A DNA stretch of 18,806 nt from the NCBI GenBank assembly GCA_964500365.1, contig CAZCPB010000054.1, positions 1 through 18,806 of the forward strand, in the 5' to 3' direction. The translations under genes and the position numbers were made by a program. Source of the stretch: CAZCPB01 sp964500365 (GTDB lineage: Bacteria > Planctomycetota > Phycisphaerae > Phycisphaerales > UBA1924). Below are positions 6,789-13,656 of this stretch, in pieces. The notes beneath the pieces were generated by a model. The model saw only the letters and a program-made list of their open reading frames with translations, was not told the origin of the DNA and ran no database searches. The first letter of the stretch is position 1. Every line of letters begins with the position of its first letter.

Positions 6789-7709
6789 TCACGGGAGTTC
6801 GCGCACCGTCCCCGCGATCACGACCGACTCGCCGGCCTTGGTCCCCGGCACTACCGCGAGCACGACGGCCTGTCCGAGCGGGACGCGGAGGTCGCTCTCG
6901 ATAGTGCGCTTGGTGATGCGCGGCAGGCCGAGTTCGAGATTCCCGCCGCTCAGCGGCGCCAGGGGCGAGGATTGCCGTTCGACCGTCGCGTCGATCCACT
7001 CGCCGCGGAGACGGAGCGGGATCCGGCCCGAACCGGCGGAGCCCCGTCCTTCCGGCGCGTCGTTCACCGCGCCGGCCGTCACCGCCAGCCGCAGACCCCT
7101 GGTCACGACGTCGGGGTCGGGGTCGTAGCCGACGGAGTCGTTGCCCACGACGGGCTGCCAGTCGCGGATGTACGTCAGCTCCTCGGTGAGGTCGATGCGC
7201 GACTCGACGCGCCGGGCGATGACCTGGCGGGTGCGGAGCGTGACAGACTGGGAGTCGGGGGCAGCGCCGAGGGCGGGGGCCTGTGCCGCGGCGACGGGGT
7301 AGGTGAAGAGCTCGAGTTCGTAGGCGCCCTGGTACAGGGAGCGGACGTCCTCGATGAGCTTGACGAACTGGACATGCTGGTCCGCCTCGCCGGTGACGAG
7401 GTAGACGCCATCGCCGAGCGATTCCTTCTGAAGCTGGAGTTGCTCGCACAGGCGGGTGACGACGAGGTCGGCGGGAGAGGCCGTGACCAGACCCTCATCC
7501 GAGTGCTGCACGCCCAGCGTCAACCGCTGCAGCGTGCTGCCCGATCCGTCGGTTTCGAGGCGCGGCACGATGGTGATGGTCCCGCCGCCCGAGCCCGAGG
7601 GGAGCACGGCGGCGAGGTCGCGCGTGTCGTACACGCGGAGCACAGGGTCGGCAAGGGCGGAGAGCGCGGGGAGCGAGAGGGCGGTGATCAGGGCGAGGCG
7701 GGCGTGCAT
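6789..7709 (-). CDS. Secreted protein with a secretin-like C-terminal region
   Basis: A 306-residue exported protein. Residues 1-20 form a signal peptide with an A-L-A cleavage site before D21. The mature start DPVLRVYDTRDL is a pattern seen at the front of planctomycete secretin-domain proteins, and the later phrases TYIRDWQPVVGNDSVGYDPD, TRGLRLAVTA and the end VPLGQAVVLAVVP resemble the beta-rich secretin core in which a bypass segment is followed by a V-P-x-G-x-x-V-x-L motif. It is shorter than a full secretin and lacks clear multiple N-domains, so it may be a soluble derivative rather than a pore. The start at 7709 is well supported by AAGGAG 7 nt upstream. It follows a sigma/anti-sigma pair by 89 bp on the same strand. 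Function is unknown; the secretin link is a pattern judgement. Confidence 0.7.
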   Translation of the reverse strand: MHARLALITALSLPALSALADPVLRVYDTRDLAAVLPSGSGGGTITIVPRLETDGSGSTLQRLTLGVQHSDEGLVTASPADLVVTRLCEQLQLQKESLGDGVYLVTGEADQHVQFVKLIEDVRSLYQGAYELELFTYPVAAAQAPALGAAPDSQSVTLRTRQVIARRVESRIDLTEELTYIRDWQPVVGNDSVGYDPDPDVVTRGLRLAVTAGAVNDAPEGRGSAGSGRIPLRLRGEWIDATVERQSSPLAPLSGGNLELGLPRITKRTIESDLRVPLGQAVVLAVVPGTKAGESVVIAGTVRELP

Positions 7710-7798
7710 GAGGAGACTCCTTGTTGGCCGCGGCGCGCTCGGCGCGGCGGCTCGTGGGCGTGATCGGCGTGGCGTGAAGATCGTCGTCGGGAGGGCGG

Positions 7799-8626
7799 CT
7801 AGGAACTCTGGAGGGCGGGGCGCCCGGTTTCGCCATCGCGGATGTAGCTGCGGACCCACGCGGCAAGCTCGGGGCGTGAGGAAAGGTGCGTCATCACGGC
7901 GCTGTACCGCTGGGCGAGGTCGGCGTGGGTGCGCAGCCGGTCGAGGCGGGCGAACGCCGCGGGGCGCAGGCGCGGGTCCTCGGCCCAGACGCGGCAGGCG
8001 TTCAACTGGTCCTCGGCCGAGAGGGAATCGAGGAACGCCTCGGCCCGCGCCGCCGAGCGGATGGCCTCGCCCTGGCGGCGGAGAAACTCGTCGCGCGTGC
8101 GCTCATCGGCCGCGGTGAACGCGGCGGTGGCGGCGGCAACGTCGCCGCGCGAGACGGCGCTGTCGAGCGTATCGCCCGGGCGTGGCGCGGGCGATGGCAT
8201 CGGGATCGAGAGCACGACGCGGACGCCGGGCGCGTGGTCCGGGCGCGCCGCCGCGTCGCTCTTTGCGATGATCCGGCCGGGATCGGGCGCGGGCGTTGAG
8301 GGCCCGGCCCGTTCACTCCAAGCACTGACGGCGATCCAGGAACCGGCGGCGACGACCGCGAAGCACGCGGCAGCGGCGAGCAGGCGGCGCGCGGTGACGG
8401 CGGCGAGCGCCGGGCGCGTCGCGCGGGGCGCCGCGGCGGCGAGCGCATCCCGGGCGACAGCGTCGATCCGTGCCACGCGCCCGAAGCGCTCGCGGAGCGC
8501 GGGGCTTTCGAGGAGCGCCTCGCCGAGCGCGGCGCGCTCGAGCGATTCGAGGTCCCCGTCGTGGTAGCGCTCGAGGTCGTGGTCCGACCATTCGCGGTCT
8601 GGTGCGCGGTTGTCGCGGGTGGTCAT
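7799..8626 (-). CDS. Membrane-anchored anti-sigma-factor-like protein
   Basis: A 275-residue single-pass membrane protein. The N-terminal cytoplasmic part (about 1-80) contains DHDLERYHDGDLESLERAAL followed by a helical stretch on the pattern of planctomycete anti-sigma N-termini; it lacks the H-x3-C-x2-C zinc motif of ZAS domains. One membrane helix spans about 81-102 (RLLAAAACFAVVAAGSWIAV), and the C-terminal part is Ala/Arg-rich, helical and presumably periplasmic. The ATG at 8626 overlaps the sigma factor stop by four bases (ATGA), and GGGAG lies 7 nt upstream. That coupling, plus topology, is the main reason for the call: it probably holds the adjacent ECF sigma factor at the membrane until a signal arrives. 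No protease or sensor motif can be recognised in the outer part. Confidence 0.75.
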   Translation of the reverse strand: MTTRDNRAPDREWSDHDLERYHDGDLESLERAALGEALLESPALRERFGRVARIDAVARDALAAAAPRATRPALAAVTARRLLAAAACFAVVAAGSWIAVSAWSERAGPSTPAPDPGRIIAKSDAAARPDHAPGVRVVLSIPMPSPAPRPGDTLDSAVSRGDVAAATAAFTAADERTRDEFLRRQGEAIRSAARAEAFLDSLSAEDQLNACRVWAEDPRLRPAAFARLDRLRTHADLAQRYSAVMTHLSSRPELAAWVRSYIRDGETGRPALQSS

Positions 8627-9138
8627 GGGTGATCTCCCAGTGCCTCGCGCAGGCGGGTCCGCGCGAGGTGGAGGCTGGAACGGACAGCGCCGGCATCGCA
8701 CCCCAGCGACTCGGCGATGGTGTCGTAGTCGAGCCCCTCGATCAGGCGCATGACCAGGGCGGCCCGCTGGCGCGCCGGGAGGAGTTCGATCGCGCGCCGG
8801 GCCCGCTCGGCCTGCTCCATCGCGTCGAGGCGGTCGCGGTCGGCCCGGTGGTCGAGAAAGCCTGCCGCGGCGGTGCGCAGGGCCCGGAACCGGCGGCGCA
8901 GCGAGCGCTGGCGGTCGAGCCAGAGGCGGGTGAGGGTGGTGCGGGCGTAGCCGAAGTGGTCGGCGGAGTCGGGCGCCTTGGCGAGCAGGGCGGCGAAGGT
9001 CTGCTGGGTCAGTTCCTCGGCCTCCTCGACGCTGCGGGTGAGGGCGGTCGCGAAGCGGACCAGCCTGCGGCGGAGGTCCGGCCAGTCCGGCTCGCGGGCA
9101 GGGCTGGTTGAGGGGGTTGTGGCCATGAGGCGGAGCAT
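8623..9138 (-). CDS. ECF-family RNA polymerase sigma factor
   Basis: A 171-residue sigma-70-family factor with only regions 2 and 4. Region 2 covers about residues 20-85 (FATALTRSVEEAEELTQQTF, then the DNA-contacting LTRLWLDRQRSLRRRF), and region 4 covers about 110-167, with LPARQRAALVMRLIEGLDYD leading into the helix-turn-helix (TIAESLGCDAGAVRSSLHLA). The start is set at the first ATG (9138); a second ATG at 9126 is equally possible since neither has a Shine-Dalgarno sequence. A GATAAT hexamer (9155-9150) lies 11 nt before 9138 and could be a -10 element. The gene is translationally coupled to the anti-sigma-like protein, and the secretin-like gene downstream may be part of its regulon. The target promoter is not identifiable from one window. 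Confidence 0.9.
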   Translation of the reverse strand: MLRLMATTPSTSPAREPDWPDLRRRLVRFATALTRSVEEAEELTQQTFAALLAKAPDSADHFGYARTTLTRLWLDRQRSLRRRFRALRTAAAGFLDHRADRDRLDAMEQAERARRAIELLPARQRAALVMRLIEGLDYDTIAESLGCDAGAVRSSLHLARTRLREALGDHP

Positions 9139-9271
9139 GGGGGCGGTTCATTATCTCAGACGCCGGTCGCGGGGCGCTATCAAAAGGAAGGCTCGGAAAA
9201 CGTGCCGGGTGCGTTCATGGCCGTGCTCGGCGGCGTTCTCGTAAACTCCCGGACCGAGCGAGGGAAGCAGA

Positions 9272-10312
9272 ATGGCGGACGACGCATCAAGACCCGTGCT
9301 GATCGCCTCGTGGAACGGCGGGCCCGCGACCCTGCGCGCGGTCGAGCTGGCGCGGTCCGGCACGCCGATGCTCGACGCGATTGTGGAGGGCGTGTCGCTC
9401 GTCGAGGACGATCCGGAGGAGGTCTCGGTCGGGTTCGGGGGATTGCCCAACGAGGACGGGGTGGTCGAACTCGACGCGGCGGTGATGGACGGGCCGGCGC
9501 ACCGGGCGGGGGCGGTCGCGGCGCTGCGGGGCGTGCGGCACGCGGCCCGGGTCGCGCTCGAGGTCATGCGGCGGACGGACCACTCGCTGCTGGTGGGTGA
9601 GGGGGCGCTGAAGTTCGCGAGACTGCTGGGGTTCAAGGAGGAGGACCTGGTCACGCCGAGGGCGCGCGAGGCGTACCTGACCTGGAAGAGCGAACTGAGC
9701 GAGCGCGACGCGTGGGTGTCGCGGAAGGACAGCGCCAGCGAGTTCGGCGTGGCCCGCTGGGCCGGGCGCGCCGGCGGCGGGAGCCCCGAGGGCGTGCCCG
9801 GGCCGGGGCGCGCGGGACAGGCCAGCGCGCCGGCGACCGCTCCGCACACCTACGGCACGATCCACGTGTCGGGTGTGGACGCGGCGGGCGACCTGTGGAG
9901 CGTCACGAGCACCAGCGGCCTCTCGTACAAGCTGGCGGGGCGCGCCGGGGATTCTCCGATCGTCGGCGCCGGGCTCTACACGGACAACGCCGTCGGGAGC
10001 GCCGGCGCGACGGGCCGGGGCGAGGCGGTGATGCAGGTCTGCGGCGCCCACGCGGTGGTGACGGCGATGGAGAATGGCCTGTCGCCGGAGGAAGCGTGCC
10101 TGCACGTCCTGAAGAGGATCGCGGACCGGACGCGCGAGAAGCGGCTGCTCGACGAGAAGGGCCGGCCGCGGTTCAACGTGACGTTGTACGCGCTGCGGAA
10201 GGACGGTGTGACCGGGTGCGCCTCGATGCACGAGGGGTACGAGCACATCGAGCAGCGCGCCGGGGATTGCCGCGTGATGGCGAACGCGTGCTTGTTCTCC
10301 ACTCGCTCGTGA
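9272..10312 (+). CDS. Glycosylasparaginase/isoaspartyl peptidase-type Ntn hydrolase
   Basis: N-terminal-nucleophile hydrolase of the asparaginase 2 family, 346 residues, made as a proenzyme that cleaves itself into alpha and beta chains. The predicted nucleophile is T196 in the sequence Y-G-T-I-H-V, with autocleavage between G195 and T196; the spacing of 16 residues from T196 to the T-S-T-S-G motif agrees with glycosylasparaginase. Other family phrases are FGGLPNEDGVVELDAAVMDG, GRAGDSPIVGAGLYTDN and ATGRGEAVMQVCGAHAV. The prefix lacks an obvious signal peptide, so the enzyme may be cytoplasmic. Substrates could be N4-(GlcNAc)-asparagine, asparagine or isoaspartyl dipeptides; the G-G-L-P-N and D-S-P-I-V/P-G-A-G patterns favour the glycosylasparaginase branch. 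The start at 9272 has GAGGG 7 nt upstream. A Gly/Pro-rich linker (about 166-190) just before the cleavage point is longer than usual. Confidence 0.88.
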   Translation: MADDASRPVLIASWNGGPATLRAVELARSGTPMLDAIVEGVSLVEDDPEEVSVGFGGLPNEDGVVELDAAVMDGPAHRAGAVAALRGVRHAARVALEVMRRTDHSLLVGEGALKFARLLGFKEEDLVTPRAREAYLTWKSELSERDAWVSRKDSASEFGVARWAGRAGGGSPEGVPGPGRAGQASAPATAPHTYGTIHVSGVDAAGDLWSVTSTSGLSYKLAGRAGDSPIVGAGLYTDNAVGSAGATGRGEAVMQVCGAHAVVTAMENGLSPEEACLHVLKRIADRTREKRLLDEKGRPRFNVTLYALRKDGVTGCASMHEGYEHIEQRAGDCRVMANACLFSTRS

Positions 10313-10340
10313 AGCGCCTGGCACGCCGTCGTCAGCGGAG

Positions 10341-10369
10341 CTTGCGAGCATGAGATTCGCAAGTCTTGT
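10341..10369 (+). terminator. Weak hairpin after the Ntn hydrolase gene
   Basis: CTTGCGA (10341-10347) and TCGCAAG (10357-10363) form a perfect 7-bp stem around a 9-nt loop, followed by TCTTGTG. The U-tract is poor, so this is a possible rather than clear intrinsic terminator; it lies 28 bp after the stop codon. Confidence 0.3.
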
Positions 10370-10462
10370 GTCGGGCGGCGCTCCCGCGATTGCGGTACCT
10401 TTCTGATCGACAGGTCGTCCGAGCGCGGGAACCCGGGGGGACGCCGGAGGCTCTCAAAGTTC

Positions 10463-10738
10463 ATGCCGATCGACCGCTGCTATTGCCGCGAGATCCTCTT
10501 CAAGGAGCTGCTGGCGCGCGCGGAGCGCGACGGGCTGGACGCCGATGCGCTCGTCGAGGCGACCGGGGCGGGCACGGGGTGCGGGCTGTGCCGGTCGTAC
10601 ATGCGGGTGGTGCTGGCGACGGGGCGCACGTCGCTGCCGGTGCTGAGCGAGGAGGACGTGGAGCGGCTGTGCTCCGAGGCAGCGAGAGGTTCGCCGGATG
10701 GTGGCGCGGCGCCGGTGCGGTCGGGAGTGGAGCCTTGA
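10463..10738 (+). CDS. BFD-type [2Fe-2S] ferredoxin-like small protein
   Basis: A 91-residue protein carrying the Fer2_BFD cysteine pattern: C6-x-C8, then 31 residues, then C40-x2-C43 (in RCYCREILFK and GAGTGCGLCRSYMR). In bacterioferritin-associated ferredoxin and in domains of nitrite reductase and other enzymes this fold binds a [2Fe-2S] cluster. Here it stands alone, with a C-terminal tail of about 40 residues that shows no motif. The start ATG at 10463 has GGAGG at 10446-10450, a rather long 12-nt spacing. Neighbours (an Ntn hydrolase and an EamA transporter) do not suggest a partner, and no bacterioferritin gene is in the window. Iron release or electron transfer is a family-level guess. 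Confidence 0.75.
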   Translation: MPIDRCYCREILFKELLARAERDGLDADALVEATGAGTGCGLCRSYMRVVLATGRTSLPVLSEEDVERLCSEAARGSPDGGAAPVRSGVEP

Positions 10739-11039
10739 GCGCGGTCACGCGGAGGATAAGGAGTCGAAGTGCGCATTCGAGCGTGCCCGTTGAGCGTCAA
10801 GACGATCGGACGATTCGTCCGCCCTGACCGGGCGGGAGTCAGAGAAGAAAGAATAGTGATGCGGGCTTATTCCAGGGGCTTGCGAAGCGCTGCGCCCTTG
10901 GCAACGTCCGCGCGCCCTCCGGGCGAGAGCCCGATGACGAGGCGAGCGACGCGACTTCCCGGACGTTTCTTCTCCGCCCTGTGACCCCGGAGGAACTCGA
11001 AGCTGGGCCAGGGCCGGATCTCGGCCCGGTCGCCGCATG

Positions 11040-11061
11040 CTCTGCGTTCACTCTGCGTTCA
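11040..11061 (+). repeat. Tandem 11-nt direct repeat
   Basis: CTCTGCGTTCA occurs twice back to back with no mismatch, in the non-coding stretch upstream of the EamA transporter gene. It may be an activator-type double site or replication slippage. Confidence 0.5.
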
Positions 11062-11124
11062 CTTCCGAAGCCGGGACACCATGAGAAGCGCGCCGACCGT
11101 CCCCCTGCGGGGATGGGACACCAG

Positions 11125-11130
11125 TACACT
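11125..11130 (+). promoter_or_regulatory. -10-like TACACT at leaderless distance from the EamA ATG
   Basis: TACACT matches TATAAT at four positions, including the key T-A and final T, and ends 5 nt before the ATG at 11136. The gene has no Shine-Dalgarno sequence and follows 397 bp of non-coding DNA, so it should have a promoter of its own. No -35 box is visible. Confidence 0.3.
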
Positions 11131-11135
11131 GCGCC

Positions 11136-11645
11136 ATGCGCGCGATCCTCTTTGCGGTGCTGGCGGGCCTCTGCTGGGGCGTGGGCGAGATCTTCACGAA
11201 GAAGGCGCTGAACACGGGGCTGGTCGGGCCCATGACCGCGATGTTCGTGCGGGCGTGCGTGACCGTCGTGCTCTCGCTGGCGGCGTACCTCGGCGCGGCC
11301 CACGTGCTCCGGACCGAGCCCGCGAACTGGGCGCGCGAGGCGGGGCTGCCGGTGTGGCTGATGCTGGTGCTCGGCTCGGGCGTGCTGGCGGGCTTCGCGG
11401 GCGTGTTCTTCTTCTACGCGGGGCTGGCCTCGCCGGGCGGGGACATCTCGAAGTTGAGGCCGATCGCCTTCGCGCTCGCACCCGCGACGGCGGTGATCCT
11501 CGGGTGGCTGGTCTTGGGCGAGGGGCTCAGCCTGCGCAAGGGCGCGGCGTGCGTCCTGATCCTCGTCGGGATCGTTATGCTCACGGGCGAGGGGCGTTCG
11601 GCGCCCGCGCCGTCCCCCGAGGCCGGGGCGGCGGGAGTCAAGTAG
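11136..11645 (+). CDS. Half-size EamA (DMT superfamily) transporter
   Basis: A 169-residue integral membrane protein of the drug/metabolite transporter superfamily. About five hydrophobic segments can be seen: residues 4-20 (ILFAVLAGLCWGVGEIF), 32-52, 70-98, 110-128 and 134-150. The start AGLCWGVGEIFTKKAL and the late P-A-T-A-V-I-L-G-W-L-V-L-G-E-G then L-I-L-V-G-I are typical of one EamA repeat. Most EamA transporters contain two such repeats in about 300 residues, so this one must dimerise or it is one of the short, SMR-like members; the frame ends cleanly and the hydrophilic Ala/Pro tail suggests it is complete rather than truncated. Substrate is unknown. It begins a plus-strand pair with the class V aminotransferase-like gene 81 bp downstream. 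Confidence 0.82.
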   Translation: MRAILFAVLAGLCWGVGEIFTKKALNTGLVGPMTAMFVRACVTVVLSLAAYLGAAHVLRTEPANWAREAGLPVWLMLVLGSGVLAGFAGVFFFYAGLASPGGDISKLRPIAFALAPATAVILGWLVLGEGLSLRKGAACVLILVGIVMLTGEGRSAPAPSPEAGAAGVK

Positions 11646-11726
11646 ACTGCGTCCGTCGCCGTCCTTGACCGCGTCGCCGCCCCACTGCTGCTCCACCACC
11701 AGTGACGGCGCGCCGGAGAACGATCG

Positions 11727-13067
11727 ATGCCCGCGTACTCGCGCCGCCGCTTTGTTTCGACTTCGCTCGGGTCGATGATCCTGCCCGCGATGGTCACGAG
11801 CCGCGCACGCGGGCGGGTCGAGAACGCCGAGCGCATCGGGTCCGCGATCGCGGAGCTGGCGGGCGTGCCGGGCTCGCCGGAGGAGATCGCCCGTGACGAG
11901 GATTTCTGGGCACCCGTGCAGGCGGCGTTCACGCAGGACCGCGCGTACGTGAACCTCAACAACGGCGGAGTGAGCCCCTCGCCGCGCGTCGTGCAGGAAG
12001 CGATGAAGCGCCGGCTGGAGGAGGCCAACAGCCTGCCGACCTCGTACGCGCTCTGGCAGCGCCAGCACCCGCGGTACGAGAACGTGCGGCAGCGCCTCGC
12101 GCTCGAATGGGGCGTGGACGCCGAGGAACTGGCGATCACGCGGAACAGCTCGGAGAGCCTCCAGACCTGCCAGTTCGGGATGGACCTCAAGCCCGGCGAC
12201 GAGGTGCTGACGACGACGGTCGACTACCCCCGCATGGTCAACACTTTCAGGCAGATGGAGCGGCGGCACGGGATCAGGCTGGTGCAGATCCGGCTGCCGA
12301 TCCCGAGCGAAGACGACGCGGAGGTGGTGCGGCGCTTTGAGGAAGCGGTCACGGCGCGAACGCGCGTGATCCTGGTCTGCCACATGGTGAACATCACGGG
12401 GCAGATCCTGCCCGTGAAGCGCGTGGTCGAGATGGCGCGGGGCAAGAACGGCGGCATTCCCGTCATCGTGGACGGCGCGCACGCGCTGGCCCACTTCCAG
12501 TTCCGGATCTCGGAACTGGAGTGTGATTACTACGCCGTGAGCCTGCACAAGTGGCTGGCGGCGCCGCACGGCACCGGGCTGCTCTACGTTCGGCGCGACA
12601 AGATCGCGGGCCTGTGGCCGCTCATGGCCGCCGACGCCAAGCAGGACGCCGACATCCGCAAGTTCGAGGAGATCGGCACCCACCCCGAGGCCAACGCGCT
12701 GGGCATCGCCGAGGCGCTGACGTTCCACCAGGCGATCGGCGGGGAACGCAAGGAAGCGAGGCTCCGCTACCTCCGCGACTCGTGGGCCCGCCCGCTCCTG
12801 GAGGCCGGCAAGGGGCGCGTCCGCATGCATACCAGCCTGAAGCCCGAGTTCTCGTGCGGGATCGGGACCGTGCAGGTCGAGGGCGTCGAGACCGCGAAGC
12901 TCCAGGCGTGGCTGTGGGAGGAGCACGCGATCCTGACGACCGCGATCAGGCACGACGAGTTCGAGGGCCTGCGCGTCACGGCGAGCGTGTACACCACGAT
13001 GGAGGAGATCGGGCGGTTTGTCGCGGCGGTCGAGCGGGTGATCAGGGACGGGCTGCCGCGGGCGTGA
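11727..13067 (+). CDS. Tat-exported class V PLP aminotransferase-like protein (isopenicillin N epimerase-like)
   Basis: A 446-residue fold-type I PLP protein. Residues 5-11 read S-R-R-R-F-V-S followed by a hydrophobic stretch, which is a twin-arginine signal, so the folded holoenzyme is probably exported to the periplasm. The catalytic body begins around residue 60; YVNLNNGGVSPSP, the PLP-ring Asp D249 in VIVDGAHA, and Schiff-base K275 in AVSLHKWLAAPHGTGLLYVR are the class V landmarks, and N-S-S-E-S (about 140-144) contacts the phosphate. The group contains cysteine desulfurases and isopenicillin N epimerase-like proteins; no active-site Cys loop of desulfurases is visible, so the epimerase-like branch fits better. 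GGAG 8 nt upstream supports the start. Exported members occur in planctomycetes and Bacteroidota by recollection, with unknown substrates. Confidence 0.87.
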   Translation: MPAYSRRRFVSTSLGSMILPAMVTSRARGRVENAERIGSAIAELAGVPGSPEEIARDEDFWAPVQAAFTQDRAYVNLNNGGVSPSPRVVQEAMKRRLEEANSLPTSYALWQRQHPRYENVRQRLALEWGVDAEELAITRNSSESLQTCQFGMDLKPGDEVLTTTVDYPRMVNTFRQMERRHGIRLVQIRLPIPSEDDAEVVRRFEEAVTARTRVILVCHMVNITGQILPVKRVVEMARGKNGGIPVIVDGAHALAHFQFRISELECDYYAVSLHKWLAAPHGTGLLYVRRDKIAGLWPLMAADAKQDADIRKFEEIGTHPEANALGIAEALTFHQAIGGERKEARLRYLRDSWARPLLEAGKGRVRMHTSLKPEFSCGIGTVQVEGVETAKLQAWLWEEHAILTTAIRHDEFEGLRVTASVYTTMEEIGRFVAAVERVIRDGLPRA

Positions 13068-13076
13068 ATCGCGGGC

Positions 13077-13628
13077 TCAAGGCGGCGTGGTCGCGGCGGC
13101 GGACGGTTGCGGAGGAGCCCCTCCGCATTCCGGGCAGCGCGGGTTGTCCGCGGGCAGCCCGGCGAGCGAGTATCCGCAACGCGGGCACGGCCCGGCCCGG
13201 AATCGGCGCGTCAGGAACAGCCCCGCGACGGCGACGATCGCGAGCATGCTCCACAGCCACGACAGCGTCACCGTCGTCACCGACCATTGGAGCACTCCCG
13301 TGCCTCGGTCGCGGTTGATCTTCAGGCACGGCAGCACCATCTTCGCGTCGGGCACGCCGCTGGACCCGATGCCATAGCCTGACGGCAGGCGCTCCCACGC
13401 GAGACCGGGGGCCGGCTGGATCACGCTCGCGGAATCATCGTGAATCGCGATCACGGTGAGCGTGCCGCGCGAGAGCATGACCGCGCCGTCGGCGCGACGG
13501 ACCCAGTGCGGGTGCCTGAAGCGAGACACGGCGTCGGTGGCGGCGAAGGCCACGCACGCCGCGAGCGCGGCCCACGCGAGCCGGCGGGCCGTCGGGTGCG
13601 CTCTGTACCGGCTGCCCTTCACGTGCAT
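13077..13628 (-). CDS. Two-pass membrane protein with C-terminal zinc ribbon
   Basis: A protein of 183 residues with a hydrophobic segment near the N-terminus (AWAALAACVAFAAT), an external domain of about 85 residues, a second segment (WLWSMLAIVAVAGLFL) and a cytoplasmic tail carrying a four-Cys zinc ribbon: C148-x2-C151 in CPRCGYSLAGLP and C165-x2-C168 in CPECGG. This C-P-x-C-G-Y-x-L-x-G-L tail is frequent in Phycisphaerae membrane proteins. The ATG at 13628 is preferred; a GTG at 13655, one base after the fabG stop, would add nine residues but has a poorly spaced GAGG. It is read in the same direction as fabG and follows it closely, so it is probably the last gene of that transcript. Function unknown; no enzyme motif. 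Confidence 0.72.
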   Translation of the reverse strand: MHVKGSRYRAHPTARRLAWAALAACVAFAATDAVSRFRHPHWVRRADGAVMLSRGTLTVIAIHDDSASVIQPAPGLAWERLPSGYGIGSSGVPDAKMVLPCLKINRDRGTGVLQWSVTTVTLSWLWSMLAIVAVAGLFLTRRFRAGPCPRCGYSLAGLPADNPRCPECGGAPPQPSAAATTPP

Positions 13629-13656
13629 CCCGCCGCGGCCAGGCGCGCCGTACACC

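Larger units (their letters stand above)
10739..11135. other. Intergenic stretch of 397 bp without a convincing gene
   Basis: No credible coding region was found here. It contains a perfect 6-bp hairpin (CCGCCC/GGGCGG at 10819-10835), a block at about 10862-10975 rich in small G+C hairpins (CGCCC-TCC-GGGCG and GGGC-GAGA-GCCC share bases and so compete), a tandem 11-nt repeat at 11040-11061, and a TCCCC/GGGGA hairpin at 11100-11113 just before the EamA gene. A GTG at 10769 has a good AAGGAG 5 nt upstream and opens 71 codons, but its product is Arg-rich and featureless. The block may be a dispersed intergenic repeat or a structured RNA; nothing in the window decides this. Confidence 0.4.

Noticed and set aside
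6444..7763. Long plus-strand frame opposite the acetyltransferase and secretin-like genes
   Set aside because: Antisense to genes with good start signals and domains; product is low-complexity.
8627..9151. Upstream extension of the anti-sigma-like frame through the sigma factor gene
   Set aside because: The overlapping frame is Pro/Arg-rich; the ATG at 8626 with GGGAG and the ATGA coupling gives a better start.
10769..10984. 71-codon frame with GTG start and AAGGAG 5 nt upstream
   Set aside because: Good start signal, but an Arg-rich product without fold or motif, running over the hairpin-rich block; not enough to call a gene.
10839..12953. Very long open frame on the minus strand across the EamA and class V genes
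   Set aside because: It is antisense to two well-supported genes, its product is Arg/His/Pro-rich without a motif, and it is the usual by-product of G+C-rich codon use.
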